Shown here: positions 26,035-34,934 of the stretch, one piece after another
How the letters are laid out: each line of letters opens with the position of its first letter
How positions within the stretch are numbered: the stretch's first letter is position 1
Origin: Clostridia bacterium
GTDB taxonomy: Bacteria; Bacillota; Clostridia; Oscillospirales; Acutalibacteraceae
Length of the DNA: 64,000 bases
Reading direction: 5' to 3'
Assembly (NCBI GenBank): GCA_017516745.1
Contig: JAFXBF010000021.1
Span: forward strand, 27,953 to 91,952
Translations under genes and position numbers: made by a program
The notes under the pieces: model-generated
Told to the model about the DNA's origin: nothing
The model's database searches: none
What the model saw: only the letters and a program-made list of their open reading frames with translations

Positions 26035-27315
26035 ATGAAGGTACTTATGATTGGCTCGGGTGGCAGAGAGCACGCTCTTGTAAAAAAGTTGCTTGAAAGC
26101 GAAAGAGTGGACAGTGTAATCTGTGCACCCGGTAACGGCGGTATTTCCTTTGATGCCGAGTGCTTTAATATATCCGTTATGGATATTGAGGGCATGATTG
26201 CTCTTGCAAAAGAACAGATGGCAGATTTCGTTTTTGTCGCTCCCGATGACCCGCTTGCAGCAGGTATGGTTGATGCATTTGAGAAAGAGGGCTTCAGGTG
26301 CTTCGGCCCGTCTGCCGCTGCCGCAAGAATTGAAAGCAGTAAGGTTTTCTCAAAGAATCTGATGAAAAAATACGGTATTCCCACCGCTTCTTATGAAGTT
26401 TTTTCCGATGCCGAAAAGGCAATTGCTTATATTGAACAGCAGGGTGAATTCCCCGTTGTTGTCAAGGCAGACGGTCTTGCACTCGGTAAAGGCGTTATCA
26501 TTGCCGAAAATATGGCTGAGGCTGTCGATGCAGTTAAGTCAATAATGGAAGACAAGGTTTTCGGTGCATCGGGCAACAACATTGTTGTTGAGGAATTCCT
26601 CACAGGCCCCGAGGTTTCCGTTCTGTCTTTTACAGACGGCAAAACTGTTGCGCCCATGGTTTCTTCTATGGATCATAAGCGTGCACTTGACGGCGATAAG
26701 GGTCTTAACACGGGCGGTATGGGCACCGTTGCTCCCAATCCGTTCTATACCGAAGAAGTAGCCAAGGTATGTATGGACACAATTTTTGCTCCTACAATCA
26801 AGGCTATGCAGGCCGAGGGCTGTCCGTTCAAGGGCTGTTTGTATTTCGGCCTTATGCTCACACCTGACGGCCCCAAGGTTATCGAATATAACTCCCGTTT
26901 CGGTGACCCTGAAACTCAGGTTGTTCTTCCGCTTCTCAAAACACCGCTTATTGATGTTATCGAAGCAGTTGCAGACGAAAAGCTTGACGAAATATTCGTT
27001 GAGTTTTCCGATGAGGCCTGTGCCTGTGTAATTCTTGCTTCCGGCGGTTATCCCGGCTCATACAAAAAGGGTATTGAAATAAACGGTCTTAACGAAAAGG
27101 GCAACGTTGACGGTGCAACCGTTTTCCACGCAGGTACAAAGTGTGAAAACGGTAAAATTCTTACCAACGGCGGCAGAGTTCTCGGCGTAACGGCTAAGGC
27201 TGAAACTCTTGAAATTGCACTTGAAAAGGCTTATACCGCTGCCTCAAAAATTGATTTTGAGGGTGTACATAAGCGTAACGATATCGGTCAGAGAGCTTTG
27301 TCAGCTTTGAAATAA
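26035..27315 (+). CDS. purD: phosphoribosylamine-glycine ligase
   Basis: 426 residues, standard for PurD (GARS), an ATP-grasp enzyme joining phosphoribosylamine and glycine in purine synthesis. Landmarks are the N-terminal MIGSGGREHALVKKL, FVVKADGLALGKGVI-type ATP-binding residues (VVVKADGLALGKGV), EFLTGPEVSVL, NTGGMGTVAPNPF and EYNSRFGDPETQ. AAAGGGG precedes the ATG. It stands alone here without other pur genes, and is followed 30 bases later by the efflux adaptor gene without a terminator, so read-through is possible. Confidence 0.96.
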   Translation: MKVLMIGSGGREHALVKKLLESERVDSVICAPGNGGISFDAECFNISVMDIEGMIALAKEQMADFVFVAPDDPLAAGMVDAFEKEGFRCFGPSAAAARIESSKVFSKNLMKKYGIPTASYEVFSDAEKAIAYIEQQGEFPVVVKADGLALGKGVIIAENMAEAVDAVKSIMEDKVFGASGNNIVVEEFLTGPEVSVLSFTDGKTVAPMVSSMDHKRALDGDKGLNTGGMGTVAPNPFYTEEVAKVCMDTIFAPTIKAMQAEGCPFKGCLYFGLMLTPDGPKVIEYNSRFGDPETQVVLPLLKTPLIDVIEAVADEKLDEIFVEFSDEACACVILASGGYPGSYKKGIEINGLNEKGNVDGATVFHAGTKCENGKILTNGGRVLGVTAKAETLEIALEKAYTAASKIDFEGVHKRNDIGQRALSALK

Positions 27316-27345
27316 TATTTTCTAATTTTCTCGGAGGGATTGTAG

Positions 27346-28977
27346 ATGAGGAAAAACAAAAAAACAGCGAAAATTGCGGTTTCGCTGGTTTTGGTTGTTG
27401 CGATTATTGCTGCCGCAGTTATCTTTGTCAAGCGTGAAACCGACAACAGATACAAAGCGGTTATTATGGATGTTGCAACAGCACCCATTACGCAGACACT
27501 TTCAACCACGGGTACCGTAGAATCGACAAACAGAGGGGAGTTTGTCATTTACAGCGGTGTGGTTGTTAAGGATGTATTTGTAAAACTTGGTGATAAGGTT
27601 GAAGAAGGTCAGCTTCTTGCAACCTTTGAGCCTTCTTCACTCAACGGTATTGTTGCCGTAAAGCAGGGTGAATACGATGCGGCAAAGGTAAACTATTACA
27701 ATTCCGTTGCCGCCGCACAGGAGGCAGCCGCAAAGATTCCTGCTCTGCGTGTGCAGATAGCTGAATACAACGAGAAAATTGAGCAGCTTACTGCCGCCGC
27801 AGAAAAAAAGGACGCTGAAAGCGAAGAACAGAAGGTTCCTGCCTGGGTTGATTCCATTGATTATTCAAAGCTTGCTTCACTTCTCAGGGACGAGTACACC
27901 GAGCAGGAAATCAGAGATTTCTTTGCAAAATTCGCACGCAGAGGAGCAAGCCGCAAGAGTATTTCCGATATTATCGACAGTATGACAAATGCTGCAAGCT
28001 TTGATATGTCCTCGCTTATGGGTATGTCTTCCGCTGAATCGGAGCTTATGAGTGCACAGCTTAACGTTATGTCACTCAAGGCGCAGATAGGTCTGCTTGA
28101 AACACAGTCAAAGAATGTTCTCGGCTCAACCTATGAGTCAATGATGAATACCGCAAAAGTTAACCTTGATTCGGCTAAGGCTGCTGTAAAAGAGCTTGAA
28201 AAGGGCTGGTATGCACAGGGTGCAGGTATCGTCAGCGAGCTCAATATAGTTGCCGGTCATGCATTTGTTCCCGTTGCTTCTTCCTCGGCATCTTCTGTTG
28301 ATATTAATTCATTGCTTGGTCTTATGTCCGGCTCAACGCCCGATGTTTCAGGTCTTCTTTCATCCTTTATGTCCTCGGGTACACAGACAAGTGTTGGTCT
28401 TGCTGTTGAGTATTACGACAGCTTTATCGCTACTTTCTCACTCGGCAAGGCTGATATACTCGATGTTCAGGTCGGCAAGGCAGCTACAATTGAGTCACTC
28501 GGCCAAGAATACGAGGGTGAGGTGACGTTTATCAGTCCCGTAGCAGGCGGCGGTTCGGGTCTTGATATCACATCAATGTTCGGCAGTATGACGGGTACAG
28601 CTTCGGGTGGCTCCAATACTATTCCTGCACAGGTTCTTATCAAAAACCCCGATGAACGCATTATTATCGGTATTGATGTCAATATCGACATTATTGTAGA
28701 TACCGTTGACAATGCAGTGGTTGTGCCGATTGAAGCGGTTGAAACAAGCTCGGCAGGCAACTTCATTTATAAATTCGACGAAGAAAGCAATACCGTTTCC
28801 CGTGTGGAGGTTGAAATCGGTCTGGCGTCGGATACGCAGTATCAGATTGTTTCGGGTCTTTCCGAGGGTGATAAGATAGTTCAGAATCAGTCAAGCGCAC
28901 TGCAGGAAATTGCTGAAGAGGGCAGGAAGGTTATTGCAACACCATACGAAGACCAGACCGATGAAGCGGCTGTCTGA
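27346..28977 (+). CDS. HlyD/MacA-like efflux adaptor
   Basis: 543 residues. A basic N-terminus and one membrane helix (about 10-28) lead into an extracytoplasmic adaptor. The barrel-sandwich half begins ITQTLSTTGTVESTNRGEFV with VKLGDKVEEGQLLATFEPS. A long coiled-coil insert follows (about 100-300, including a KKDAESEEQ region), then a second sandwich half and beta barrel ending VSGLSEGDKIV. A serine/glycine-rich stretch (about 325-350 and 405-425) is unusual. It would link a MacB-type permease to the wall. The permease gene follows after 17 bases. Confidence 0.85.
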   Translation: MRKNKKTAKIAVSLVLVVAIIAAAVIFVKRETDNRYKAVIMDVATAPITQTLSTTGTVESTNRGEFVIYSGVVVKDVFVKLGDKVEEGQLLATFEPSSLNGIVAVKQGEYDAAKVNYYNSVAAAQEAAAKIPALRVQIAEYNEKIEQLTAAAEKKDAESEEQKVPAWVDSIDYSKLASLLRDEYTEQEIRDFFAKFARRGASRKSISDIIDSMTNAASFDMSSLMGMSSAESELMSAQLNVMSLKAQIGLLETQSKNVLGSTYESMMNTAKVNLDSAKAAVKELEKGWYAQGAGIVSELNIVAGHAFVPVASSSASSVDINSLLGLMSGSTPDVSGLLSSFMSSGTQTSVGLAVEYYDSFIATFSLGKADILDVQVGKAATIESLGQEYEGEVTFISPVAGGGSGLDITSMFGSMTGTASGGSNTIPAQVLIKNPDERIIIGIDVNIDIIVDTVDNAVVVPIEAVETSSAGNFIYKFDEESNTVSRVEVEIGLASDTQYQIVSGLSEGDKIVQNQSSALQEIAEEGRKVIATPYEDQTDEAAV

Positions 28978-28994
28978 CGGCGAGGGAAACAGAT

Positions 28995-30233
28995 ATGAAT
29001 ATTATTGAAAATATCCGTATTGCCGTTTTCAGCATAAGAACAAATCTAACCCGTTCATTGCTTACAATGCTCGGAATTATTATCGGAGTTGCTTCGGTTA
29101 TCGCTATTGTAACCGTCGGTAACGGCGGCCGTGATTACATCGTCGGTATGATTGAGTCTATGGGCTCAAATATGGTAAGCATAACCGTTTCATCGGATAT
29201 TGCATCTAAAAACGATTATATAACCGATGATGATGTTGCGGCAATAAAGCAGTTGGACAGCGTGGATGTAGTATCACCAATGTCCATGAATATGACAACC
29301 TGTTCAACAGATACCGAAAACGGTATTGCTATGATAATGGCTGGTACTACAGATTTTCGCTATATCCTGAATGCGGCTATGATGTACGGCAGGTTTTACA
29401 GTGAGGATGACTGCGATGCTGCACGTTATGTATGCTGTATCGACAATGTCAGCGCATACACGCTTTTCGGTTATGAAAACTGTGTCGGCGAAAAAATCAA
29501 CCTCAGCTATGACGGAAATACTGTTGCTTTTAAAATTATAGGTGTCGGTGACAGCACAGTTATGACAAATATGGATACCGAATCAATGGCACAGATGATG
29601 GAAGCCAACAGCATGATGGGCACAATGGTTACCGTTATGATGCCTTCTACGACCTTTAATGAGTTTTTCGGTCAGAGCGGAAGATATCCGATGCTGTATC
29701 TTACTGCCAAGGACGATAAATTCCTCGACAGCGCAGGCGCTTCTGCAGCAAACGTCCTTGAAGCAAGGCACTCAAATGCAGGTCAGGGGATGTACAAGGT
29801 TACAAATATGGCAACATATATCGAACTGATTGATACCGTCATCAATGTATTTACTGCGTTCATTGCTGCTGTCGGTGCAATTTCGCTGGTTGTCGGCGGT
29901 ATAGGCGTTATGAACATAATGCTTGTTTCCGTTACAGAGCGTACACGAGAAATCGGTATAAGAAAAGCTCTCGGTGCAAAAACCTCAACAATTATGTTCC
30001 AGTTTCTTACCGAATCGGTAATACTGTGCTGTATAGGCGGCTTTATCGGCCTGGTCATAGGCGTGGCAGGAGCGTTGGCTGTTGCGGCCTTTGTTGGCGT
30101 GCCTATTGAAGTTCAGTTTACAACAATTCTTCTTGCAGTAGGCTTTTCAAGTGCAATCGGTATATTCTTCGGAATTTACCCTGCAAGAAGAGCAGCAAAA
30201 ATGTTGCCAATTGATGCATTGAGAAGAGATTAA
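28995..30233 (+). CDS. MacB-like ABC transporter permease without its ATPase
   Basis: 412 residues with the MacB/FtsX plan: one N-terminal membrane helix (NLTRSLLTMLGIIIGVASVI), a large extracytoplasmic domain (about 50-270) and three C-terminal helices. The FtsX motif GIGVMNIMLVSVTERTREIG lies in the first cytoplasmic loop. The end is YPARRAAKMLPIDALRRD. It should transmit ATP-driven movement to export a peptide, lipid or antibiotic with the adaptor upstream. No ATP-binding subunit is encoded before or after it, although the three usually form one operon, so the ATPase must come from elsewhere or has been lost. Confidence 0.88.
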   Translation: MNIIENIRIAVFSIRTNLTRSLLTMLGIIIGVASVIAIVTVGNGGRDYIVGMIESMGSNMVSITVSSDIASKNDYITDDDVAAIKQLDSVDVVSPMSMNMTTCSTDTENGIAMIMAGTTDFRYILNAAMMYGRFYSEDDCDAARYVCCIDNVSAYTLFGYENCVGEKINLSYDGNTVAFKIIGVGDSTVMTNMDTESMAQMMEANSMMGTMVTVMMPSTTFNEFFGQSGRYPMLYLTAKDDKFLDSAGASAANVLEARHSNAGQGMYKVTNMATYIELIDTVINVFTAFIAAVGAISLVVGGIGVMNIMLVSVTERTREIGIRKALGAKTSTIMFQFLTESVILCCIGGFIGLVIGVAGALAVAAFVGVPIEVQFTTILLAVGFSSAIGIFFGIYPARRAAKMLPIDALRRD

Positions 30234-30242
30234 CAAAAAATA

Positions 30243-30276
30243 ACGGCATACACTTGAATTTCAAAGTGTATGCCGT
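30243..30276. terminator. bidirectional terminator
   Basis: ACGGCATACACTT (30243-30255) pairs perfectly with AAGTGTATGCCGT (30264-30276) between convergent genes, with A/T runs on both sides. Confidence 0.8.
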
Positions 30277-30298
30277 ATTTATATATGCTGGTTTAAAA

Positions 30299-31183
30299 TC
30301 AGCCCTTTACGGTGCCGCCTTTCATCCTGATAAGCTCACGGTAGCTGATAAGCTCAACGCCGTGGTCCTTGAGGTACTTATGTACATAGGGGTCTTTCAT
30401 AAGCTGATATTCCCATACTCTGTCCTGCCATCTGCCGGTGATGCCTTTAAGCTCGTCACTTTCAACCGAGGGGTGAACGAAGGTTTCTGTTACGCCGTCG
30501 GGAATGTCTGTCCAGATTTTAAGAATGGTATCTCTGTAAACCTCGTAGCTTACACGCATATCATCGTTCCAATCGGGGAAGAGAAGGTAATCGGGAATAA
30601 CAACGTTATACTTTTTACCCCATTTCTTGGAAAGAATGGTGATAGCGGCATAAAGGAAATAGGGAGTACCGTTAGGGCAGATTCTCTTGTCGTGCTTTGT
30701 GTAAAGACGGTAAGCGTAGCCGTATTCACCGCAGATGCGAAGGGTCATTTTTGCAAGACCGAGTCTGCCTGTGTAATGGCCGTAAAGAGAACCCATGTGG
30801 TTGTCTGTGTGTGAGGGCTTCATACCCATGCTGTGTGCAAGGTCAATCTGTGCTCTGATTTCGGCCTCAAGGTCTTCGTAGGAAGCGTTCTTTTCAACCT
30901 GATCGCTTTCGTGCCACATAAAGCCTTCTTCATCGATAAGTGTCTTACCGTTTGTCAGAGGCTTCCAGCGGTATTTGCCCCATTCGCTTGTCATTGTAAG
31001 GTGAATACCGATAGCGTGCTCGGGGTGAGCCTTTGAAAACTCAACTGCTTCTGCTGCCGTGGGGCAGGGCATCATAATTGTAGCAGATTTGAGCCAGCCG
31101 CCCTCGAAAAGCTCTGCAACAGCTTCGTTTGCAGCGTGACACATTCCGTAGTCGTCAGCGTTTACGATAAGATATTTTGCCAT
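30299..31183 (-). CDS. YdjC/ChbG-type carbohydrate deacetylase
   Basis: 294 residues from ATG at 31183, with AAAGGG eight bases upstream; the ATG two codons earlier is too close to it. Family metal-site motifs are LIVNADDYGMCH (Asp pair) and HTDNHMGSLYG (His pair), with AIGIHLTMTSEW nearby. YdjC/ChbG proteins remove acetyl groups from N-acetylated sugars such as chito-oligosaccharides. No signal peptide, so it acts in the cytoplasm. It is divergent from the GH36 gene, and a paralogue with the same motifs lies at 42716-43615. Confidence 0.85.
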   Translation of the reverse strand: MAKYLIVNADDYGMCHAANEAVAELFEGGWLKSATIMMPCPTAAEAVEFSKAHPEHAIGIHLTMTSEWGKYRWKPLTNGKTLIDEEGFMWHESDQVEKNASYEDLEAEIRAQIDLAHSMGMKPSHTDNHMGSLYGHYTGRLGLAKMTLRICGEYGYAYRLYTKHDKRICPNGTPYFLYAAITILSKKWGKKYNVVIPDYLLFPDWNDDMRVSYEVYRDTILKIWTDIPDGVTETFVHPSVESDELKGITGRWQDRVWEYQLMKDPYVHKYLKDHGVELISYRELIRMKGGTVKG

Positions 31184-31219
31184 AACCATATCCCTTTCAT
31201 CTGTAAAGATTATACATTA

Positions 31220-31247
31220 ATAATACCATATTTTTCGGAATAATCAA
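31220..31247 (-). promoter_or_regulatory. candidate promoter of the YdjC-like gene
   Basis: Minus strand: TTGATT (31242-31247), 16-base spacer, TATTAT (31220-31225). Confidence 0.4.
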
Positions 31248-31278
31248 TAGATAAATTTTTTAAATTAATTTTACTTTA

Positions 31279-31307
31279 TTGACTGTAAAGTGGCGAAATG
31301 CTATATT
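31279..31307 (+). promoter_or_regulatory. promoter of the GH36 gene
   Basis: TTGACT (31279-31284), 17-base spacer, TATATT (31302-31307), followed by a 32-base leader with GGGGAG. Confidence 0.65.
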
Positions 31308-31339
31308 GATATTGCAATAACTACCGGGGAGTTGACGGT

Positions 31340-33493
31340 ATGAATAAAAATAAAGACTTTTTTGATGTGTATTATCAGCCGGGTGAAAATCCCGTTTTCT
31401 GTTTTAGGAACGGATTTGCCGTATATGAGGAGGGCTTTATCAACGGTGCACTTGTCGGTCTTGGCTATAACAGCGCAGGTTATCCGCTTAATGTGCTTAC
31501 AAACTGTCCGAGCCGCCTTGATTACAGGCGCTTCGGTGAGCCTTATGCATTTAATCTGACCGTTAACGGCTGCTGTCTCGATTTTTCTCTCAAGTTTGTT
31601 GATTTCGAAAAAATCACGGAAGAAAACTCAGTACATACCGTTCTTACTCTGGACAGCGAGCTTATGCCCGTAAGAATTCGAGTGCATACCTTGCTTGACG
31701 GAACACAGATGTTTACCCGTTGGCTTGAGGTTGAAAATCTTTCCGATATGCCTGCCAATATCAGCAGACTCTGTCCTTTTGCCGGCGGTATTGAATCAAT
31801 GGATTTAAGGCGTATGATGCACGACGGTGAGGATGTATCCGATTTTTATTCTACGGGTTACATTGACGACGATGAATGGGGCTTGGAGGGTATGCTTTCC
31901 TGGCATAAACTTATGCCTGATACCACAAGTATTGATATCAGATACAACCGTGACAGACACCGTCATCCCGTATTTTTTATCCGCAACAATGTAACCGGGG
32001 ATATGTGGTTTTCACAGCTTGGTTGGAGCGGCGGCTGCCGATTTACCGTTGATTATAACGCACAGCAGGGCAGAAATAACACATTTCTTTCTTATAAAGC
32101 TGAAATTACGGGTATAGCTCCGTTAATCACGCTTGGTGCAGGTGAAACCTATACCACTCCAGAAGTGTATATCGGACTTGTTCACGGCGGTATTGATGAG
32201 GCTGTAAACGAAATGCACGCCCATATCCGCAAATCCGTGCTCAATATGCCCGAGGCAGACCCGTCAGCACTTCTTGTCGGGTGCGGAATGGGTGCCGAGC
32301 ACGATATGTCTGTTGAAACAAGCAAGGCGTTTATTGACCGGTTTTCCGAAATGGGCGGTGAAGTGTTCATTATTGATGCCGGCTGGCAGAATCCTCCGCA
32401 CAAGGAAATGATGTGGTGGGAATATAACGGCTTCAATGTACCCAATGCCGAAAGATACCCCAACGGATTAAAAGAGCTTTCCGATTACTGTCACGAAAAG
32501 GGTATGAAATTTGCCTTGTGGGTAGAAATAGAGCGTCTGGGTAAATTCTGTCCGATGTTCACCGAAAAGCCCGAATGGCGGCTTAATAATGAATTTGGTG
32601 AGCAATCGGAAAATCTCCTTGATATGACAAACCCCGAAGCCGCAAAATGGGCAGAGGATGAGCTTGCAAGGATTATCAGCGAATACAAACTTGATTTGCT
32701 CAGAGTTGATTTCAACGTCGGTTTTCGTGAGCATTTTGCAATGAAAGATACCGCATACGGAATAAAAGAATGTGTCTCACTTCGCCATTATGAGGCAGTT
32801 TACGCCATGTACCGCAGACTTAAAAAGCGCTTTCCGAATGTCATTTTTGAAAACTGTGCAGGCGGCGGTGCAAGGACAGACCTCGGTATGATGAAAGCGT
32901 TTAACCACACTTGGGTTAGCGACTGTCAGCGCTATCCACGTTCCGTATTTATCACAAACGGCATGACTATGGTGCTTCCGCCCGAAAGAGTTGACAGGCT
33001 TTTTGCAGGTATGGGCTGTCACGAGGACGGCGCTTTTGATGCCCATATGAGAAACACCATGCTCGGTCATATGTCGCTTAATGTCGTAGCACCTGCCGCA
33101 ACATTTGCCAACCCGAAGCAGATGGAGTTTATTAAACACAGCGTAAATCTTTATAAGGATTTCATCCGTCCGTTTTTGCACGAAAGCAAGGTTTATCACC
33201 ACACCCCCGACACAAAAGAAGCCCGTAAAAACGGTAATGTTATTATCGAGGTCGCTTCAAATGACTCGGCTAAAGGTGCTGTCGGTGTGTTTAATGTATC
33301 TTTCAGCGGAGAGAAGAAAGTGAATTTCACGCCTAAAGGGATAAACCCTTCAAAGAATTATTGGGTTTATTTTGACAACTCCCGTACAAGCGTTGAAATG
33401 TCGGGTGTTTCGATAATGCAAAACGGTATTAATCTTAATTTGCCTGCATCTTTATCATCTGAACTTGTTCTTTATGAGGTAATACCGGATTAA
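31340..33493 (+). CDS. GH36-type alpha-galactosidase-like enzyme
   Basis: 717 residues, no signal peptide, so intracellular. It has the clan GH-D plan: an N-terminal beta-supersandwich (about 1-300), a barrel (about 310-610) opening VEIFIIDAGWQ-like (EVFIIDAGWQNPP), and a C-terminal beta domain. The presumed nucleophile is the Asp in DLLRVDFNVGF and the acid/base the Asp in TWVSDCQRYPR. Classical GH36 enzymes read KWDMN and WTSDNTDA at these places, so both motifs diverge and the specificity may not be simple alpha-galactoside. Its neighbours are the YdjC deacetylase and a UroD-like protein. Confidence 0.75.
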   Translation: MNKNKDFFDVYYQPGENPVFCFRNGFAVYEEGFINGALVGLGYNSAGYPLNVLTNCPSRLDYRRFGEPYAFNLTVNGCCLDFSLKFVDFEKITEENSVHTVLTLDSELMPVRIRVHTLLDGTQMFTRWLEVENLSDMPANISRLCPFAGGIESMDLRRMMHDGEDVSDFYSTGYIDDDEWGLEGMLSWHKLMPDTTSIDIRYNRDRHRHPVFFIRNNVTGDMWFSQLGWSGGCRFTVDYNAQQGRNNTFLSYKAEITGIAPLITLGAGETYTTPEVYIGLVHGGIDEAVNEMHAHIRKSVLNMPEADPSALLVGCGMGAEHDMSVETSKAFIDRFSEMGGEVFIIDAGWQNPPHKEMMWWEYNGFNVPNAERYPNGLKELSDYCHEKGMKFALWVEIERLGKFCPMFTEKPEWRLNNEFGEQSENLLDMTNPEAAKWAEDELARIISEYKLDLLRVDFNVGFREHFAMKDTAYGIKECVSLRHYEAVYAMYRRLKKRFPNVIFENCAGGGARTDLGMMKAFNHTWVSDCQRYPRSVFITNGMTMVLPPERVDRLFAGMGCHEDGAFDAHMRNTMLGHMSLNVVAPAATFANPKQMEFIKHSVNLYKDFIRPFLHESKVYHHTPDTKEARKNGNVIIEVASNDSAKGAVGVFNVSFSGEKKVNFTPKGINPSKNYWVYFDNSRTSVEMSGVSIMQNGINLNLPASLSSELVLYEVIPD

Positions 33494-33527
33494 ATAAGAT
33501 TTAACATATTAACAATTCTTAAAAACA

Positions 33528-33561
33528 GAAACAGCAGAGATTTGAATTTCTCTGCTGTTTC
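33528..33561 (-). terminator. terminator between GH36 and small minus-strand gene
   Basis: GAAACAGCAGAGA (33528-33540) pairs with TCTCTGCTGTTTC (33549-33561), a perfect 13-base stem. On the minus strand it is followed by TGTTTTTA; it may also stop the GH36 transcript. Confidence 0.7.
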
Positions 33562-33564
33562 GCT

Positions 33565-33771
33565 CTATTCAACCGGTTCCCATCCGTCGGCTATCGTGTC
33601 GTCCAGAACATCATAGTATTCACATTTGTCAATATGGCTGATTGCACGGTATTTGCGGCCGTCATTACCGTCGGCTGTGCCGTCTTCGTATGCTGTTATT
33701 GTTACACCGTTATTCAGTACTGCCGTGTACATATACGGGCGGACTTCAAAATCAATTTCTTTGTATATCAA
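33565..33771 (-). CDS. small hypothetical protein
   Basis: 68 residues from a TTG start with GGGAG eight bases upstream. The sequence is acidic and beta-rich (VRPYMYTAVLNNGVTITAYE, then CEYYDVLDDTIADGWEPVE at the end), with no signal peptide, membrane segment or known motif. It has its own terminator and no close neighbour on its strand. Family not recognised. Confidence 0.5.
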   Translation of the reverse strand: MIYKEIDFEVRPYMYTAVLNNGVTITAYEDGTADGNDGRKYRAISHIDKCEYYDVLDDTIADGWEPVE

Positions 33772-33922
33772 AACATTATCTCCCGATTTTTTTCTTAAGT
33801 ATAATTTATGTTTATGCTTATGTCAAGCTTTGAACGCTTGCGTACTTGACTAATTTATCAATTGTGATAATATCTAAATTATGTACGGTTTGTTATATAT
33901 CTGATTTTTGTGAGGTGTTACT

Positions 33923-34891
33923 GTGAACAGTACCGAAAGAGTAAAAAACACGATTCTCGGTAAAGATACTGACCGTCAGCCGATATATGGTTGGGTAAAG
34001 GAAAACCTTGCAGATGAATTAGCAGGGGAATACGGCAGCGTTTCTGCATTTGAGGATAAATATGAGTTCGATGCGGCACACATTTTCGGAGGCCCGTGGT
34101 CTTTTGATTCGGATACCTTTGATAAAATAAGAAGTGAGCACGACGAATTATCTCCCGATGTGTTGCTTGACTACAACATTTTTGCTTCGCCCGAGAATGA
34201 TGCCGATTATGAAAATGTTAAGCGTGAAATTGCTCATCACAAAGAGCGTGACCGCTTTTGTTATGTACAGACTCCCGGTCTTTTCGAGCACTTCAATACC
34301 GTTTTCGGAATAGAAGACCATCTAATGTATACTGCGCTTTATCCCGAAGAATTGGGGGAGCTTTACAGAAGGCAGGCAGAGTGGACACTTCGCTTTGCCG
34401 ATAAATGTTTAGCATTCGGTGCGGACATGATACATATTTCCGACGACTGGGGCTCACAGAAGGATATGCTTTTCAGTCCTTCGACGTGGCATGAAATTAT
34501 TTATCCGAATATGAAAACAATAGTTGATCACGTTCATTCAAAAGGCGCTTTTGCAAGCCTTCATTCCGACGGCTGTATTGCAAAGGTGCTTGACGGTGTA
34601 CGTGATATCGGCTTTGATGTTGTGCATCCGTGGCAGGAAAACGCAGGAATGCCGCTTGAAATGTATATTGAGAATTACAGCAGCGATTTTGCAATAATGG
34701 GCGGAATATGCGTTCAGTCCGCAATAGGTATTCTGCCGAGAAATGAATTGGAAAAGGAAATCAGAAGAGTTTTCTCACTGCTTAAAGGAAAACGCTGGAT
34801 TTGCTGTACCTCACACTTTGTGCAGAAGCATTGCTCGATTGAAGACCTCGGCTTTGCTTATGATTTGATTTACAAACTGGCAAGAGAATAA
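33923..34891 (+). CDS. uroporphyrinogen decarboxylase (URO-D) family protein
   Basis: 322 residues of the URO-D/MtaA superfamily, GTG start with GAGGTG upstream. Recognisable parts are the N-terminal NSTERVKNTILGKDTDRQPI, MIHISDDWGSQKDMLFSP and FASLHSDGCIAKVL with the His/Asp of the family, and a late IMGGICVQ segment. The Arg-rich uroporphyrinogen-binding N-terminus of true HemE is not evident, and no heme genes are near. It is better viewed as one of the methyltransferase- or carbohydrate-locus-associated URO-D homologues of unknown reaction. It lies downstream of GH36 with its own terminator. Confidence 0.7.
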   Translation: MNSTERVKNTILGKDTDRQPIYGWVKENLADELAGEYGSVSAFEDKYEFDAAHIFGGPWSFDSDTFDKIRSEHDELSPDVLLDYNIFASPENDADYENVKREIAHHKERDRFCYVQTPGLFEHFNTVFGIEDHLMYTALYPEELGELYRRQAEWTLRFADKCLAFGADMIHISDDWGSQKDMLFSPSTWHEIIYPNMKTIVDHVHSKGAFASLHSDGCIAKVLDGVRDIGFDVVHPWQENAGMPLEMYIENYSSDFAIMGGICVQSAIGILPRNELEKEIRRVFSLLKGKRWICCTSHFVQKHCSIEDLGFAYDLIYKLARE

Positions 34892-34893
34892 AA

Positions 34894-34934
34894 CAAAACC
34901 TTTGCAGTTCAAATTGCAAAGGTTTTGTTTTTAT
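34894..34934. terminator. bidirectional terminator
   Basis: CAAAACCTTTGCA (34894-34906) pairs with TGCAAAGGTTTTG (34915-34927), followed by TTTTTAT on plus and A-rich flanks on minus. It sits between convergent genes and overlaps the stop of the minus gene. Confidence 0.8.
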
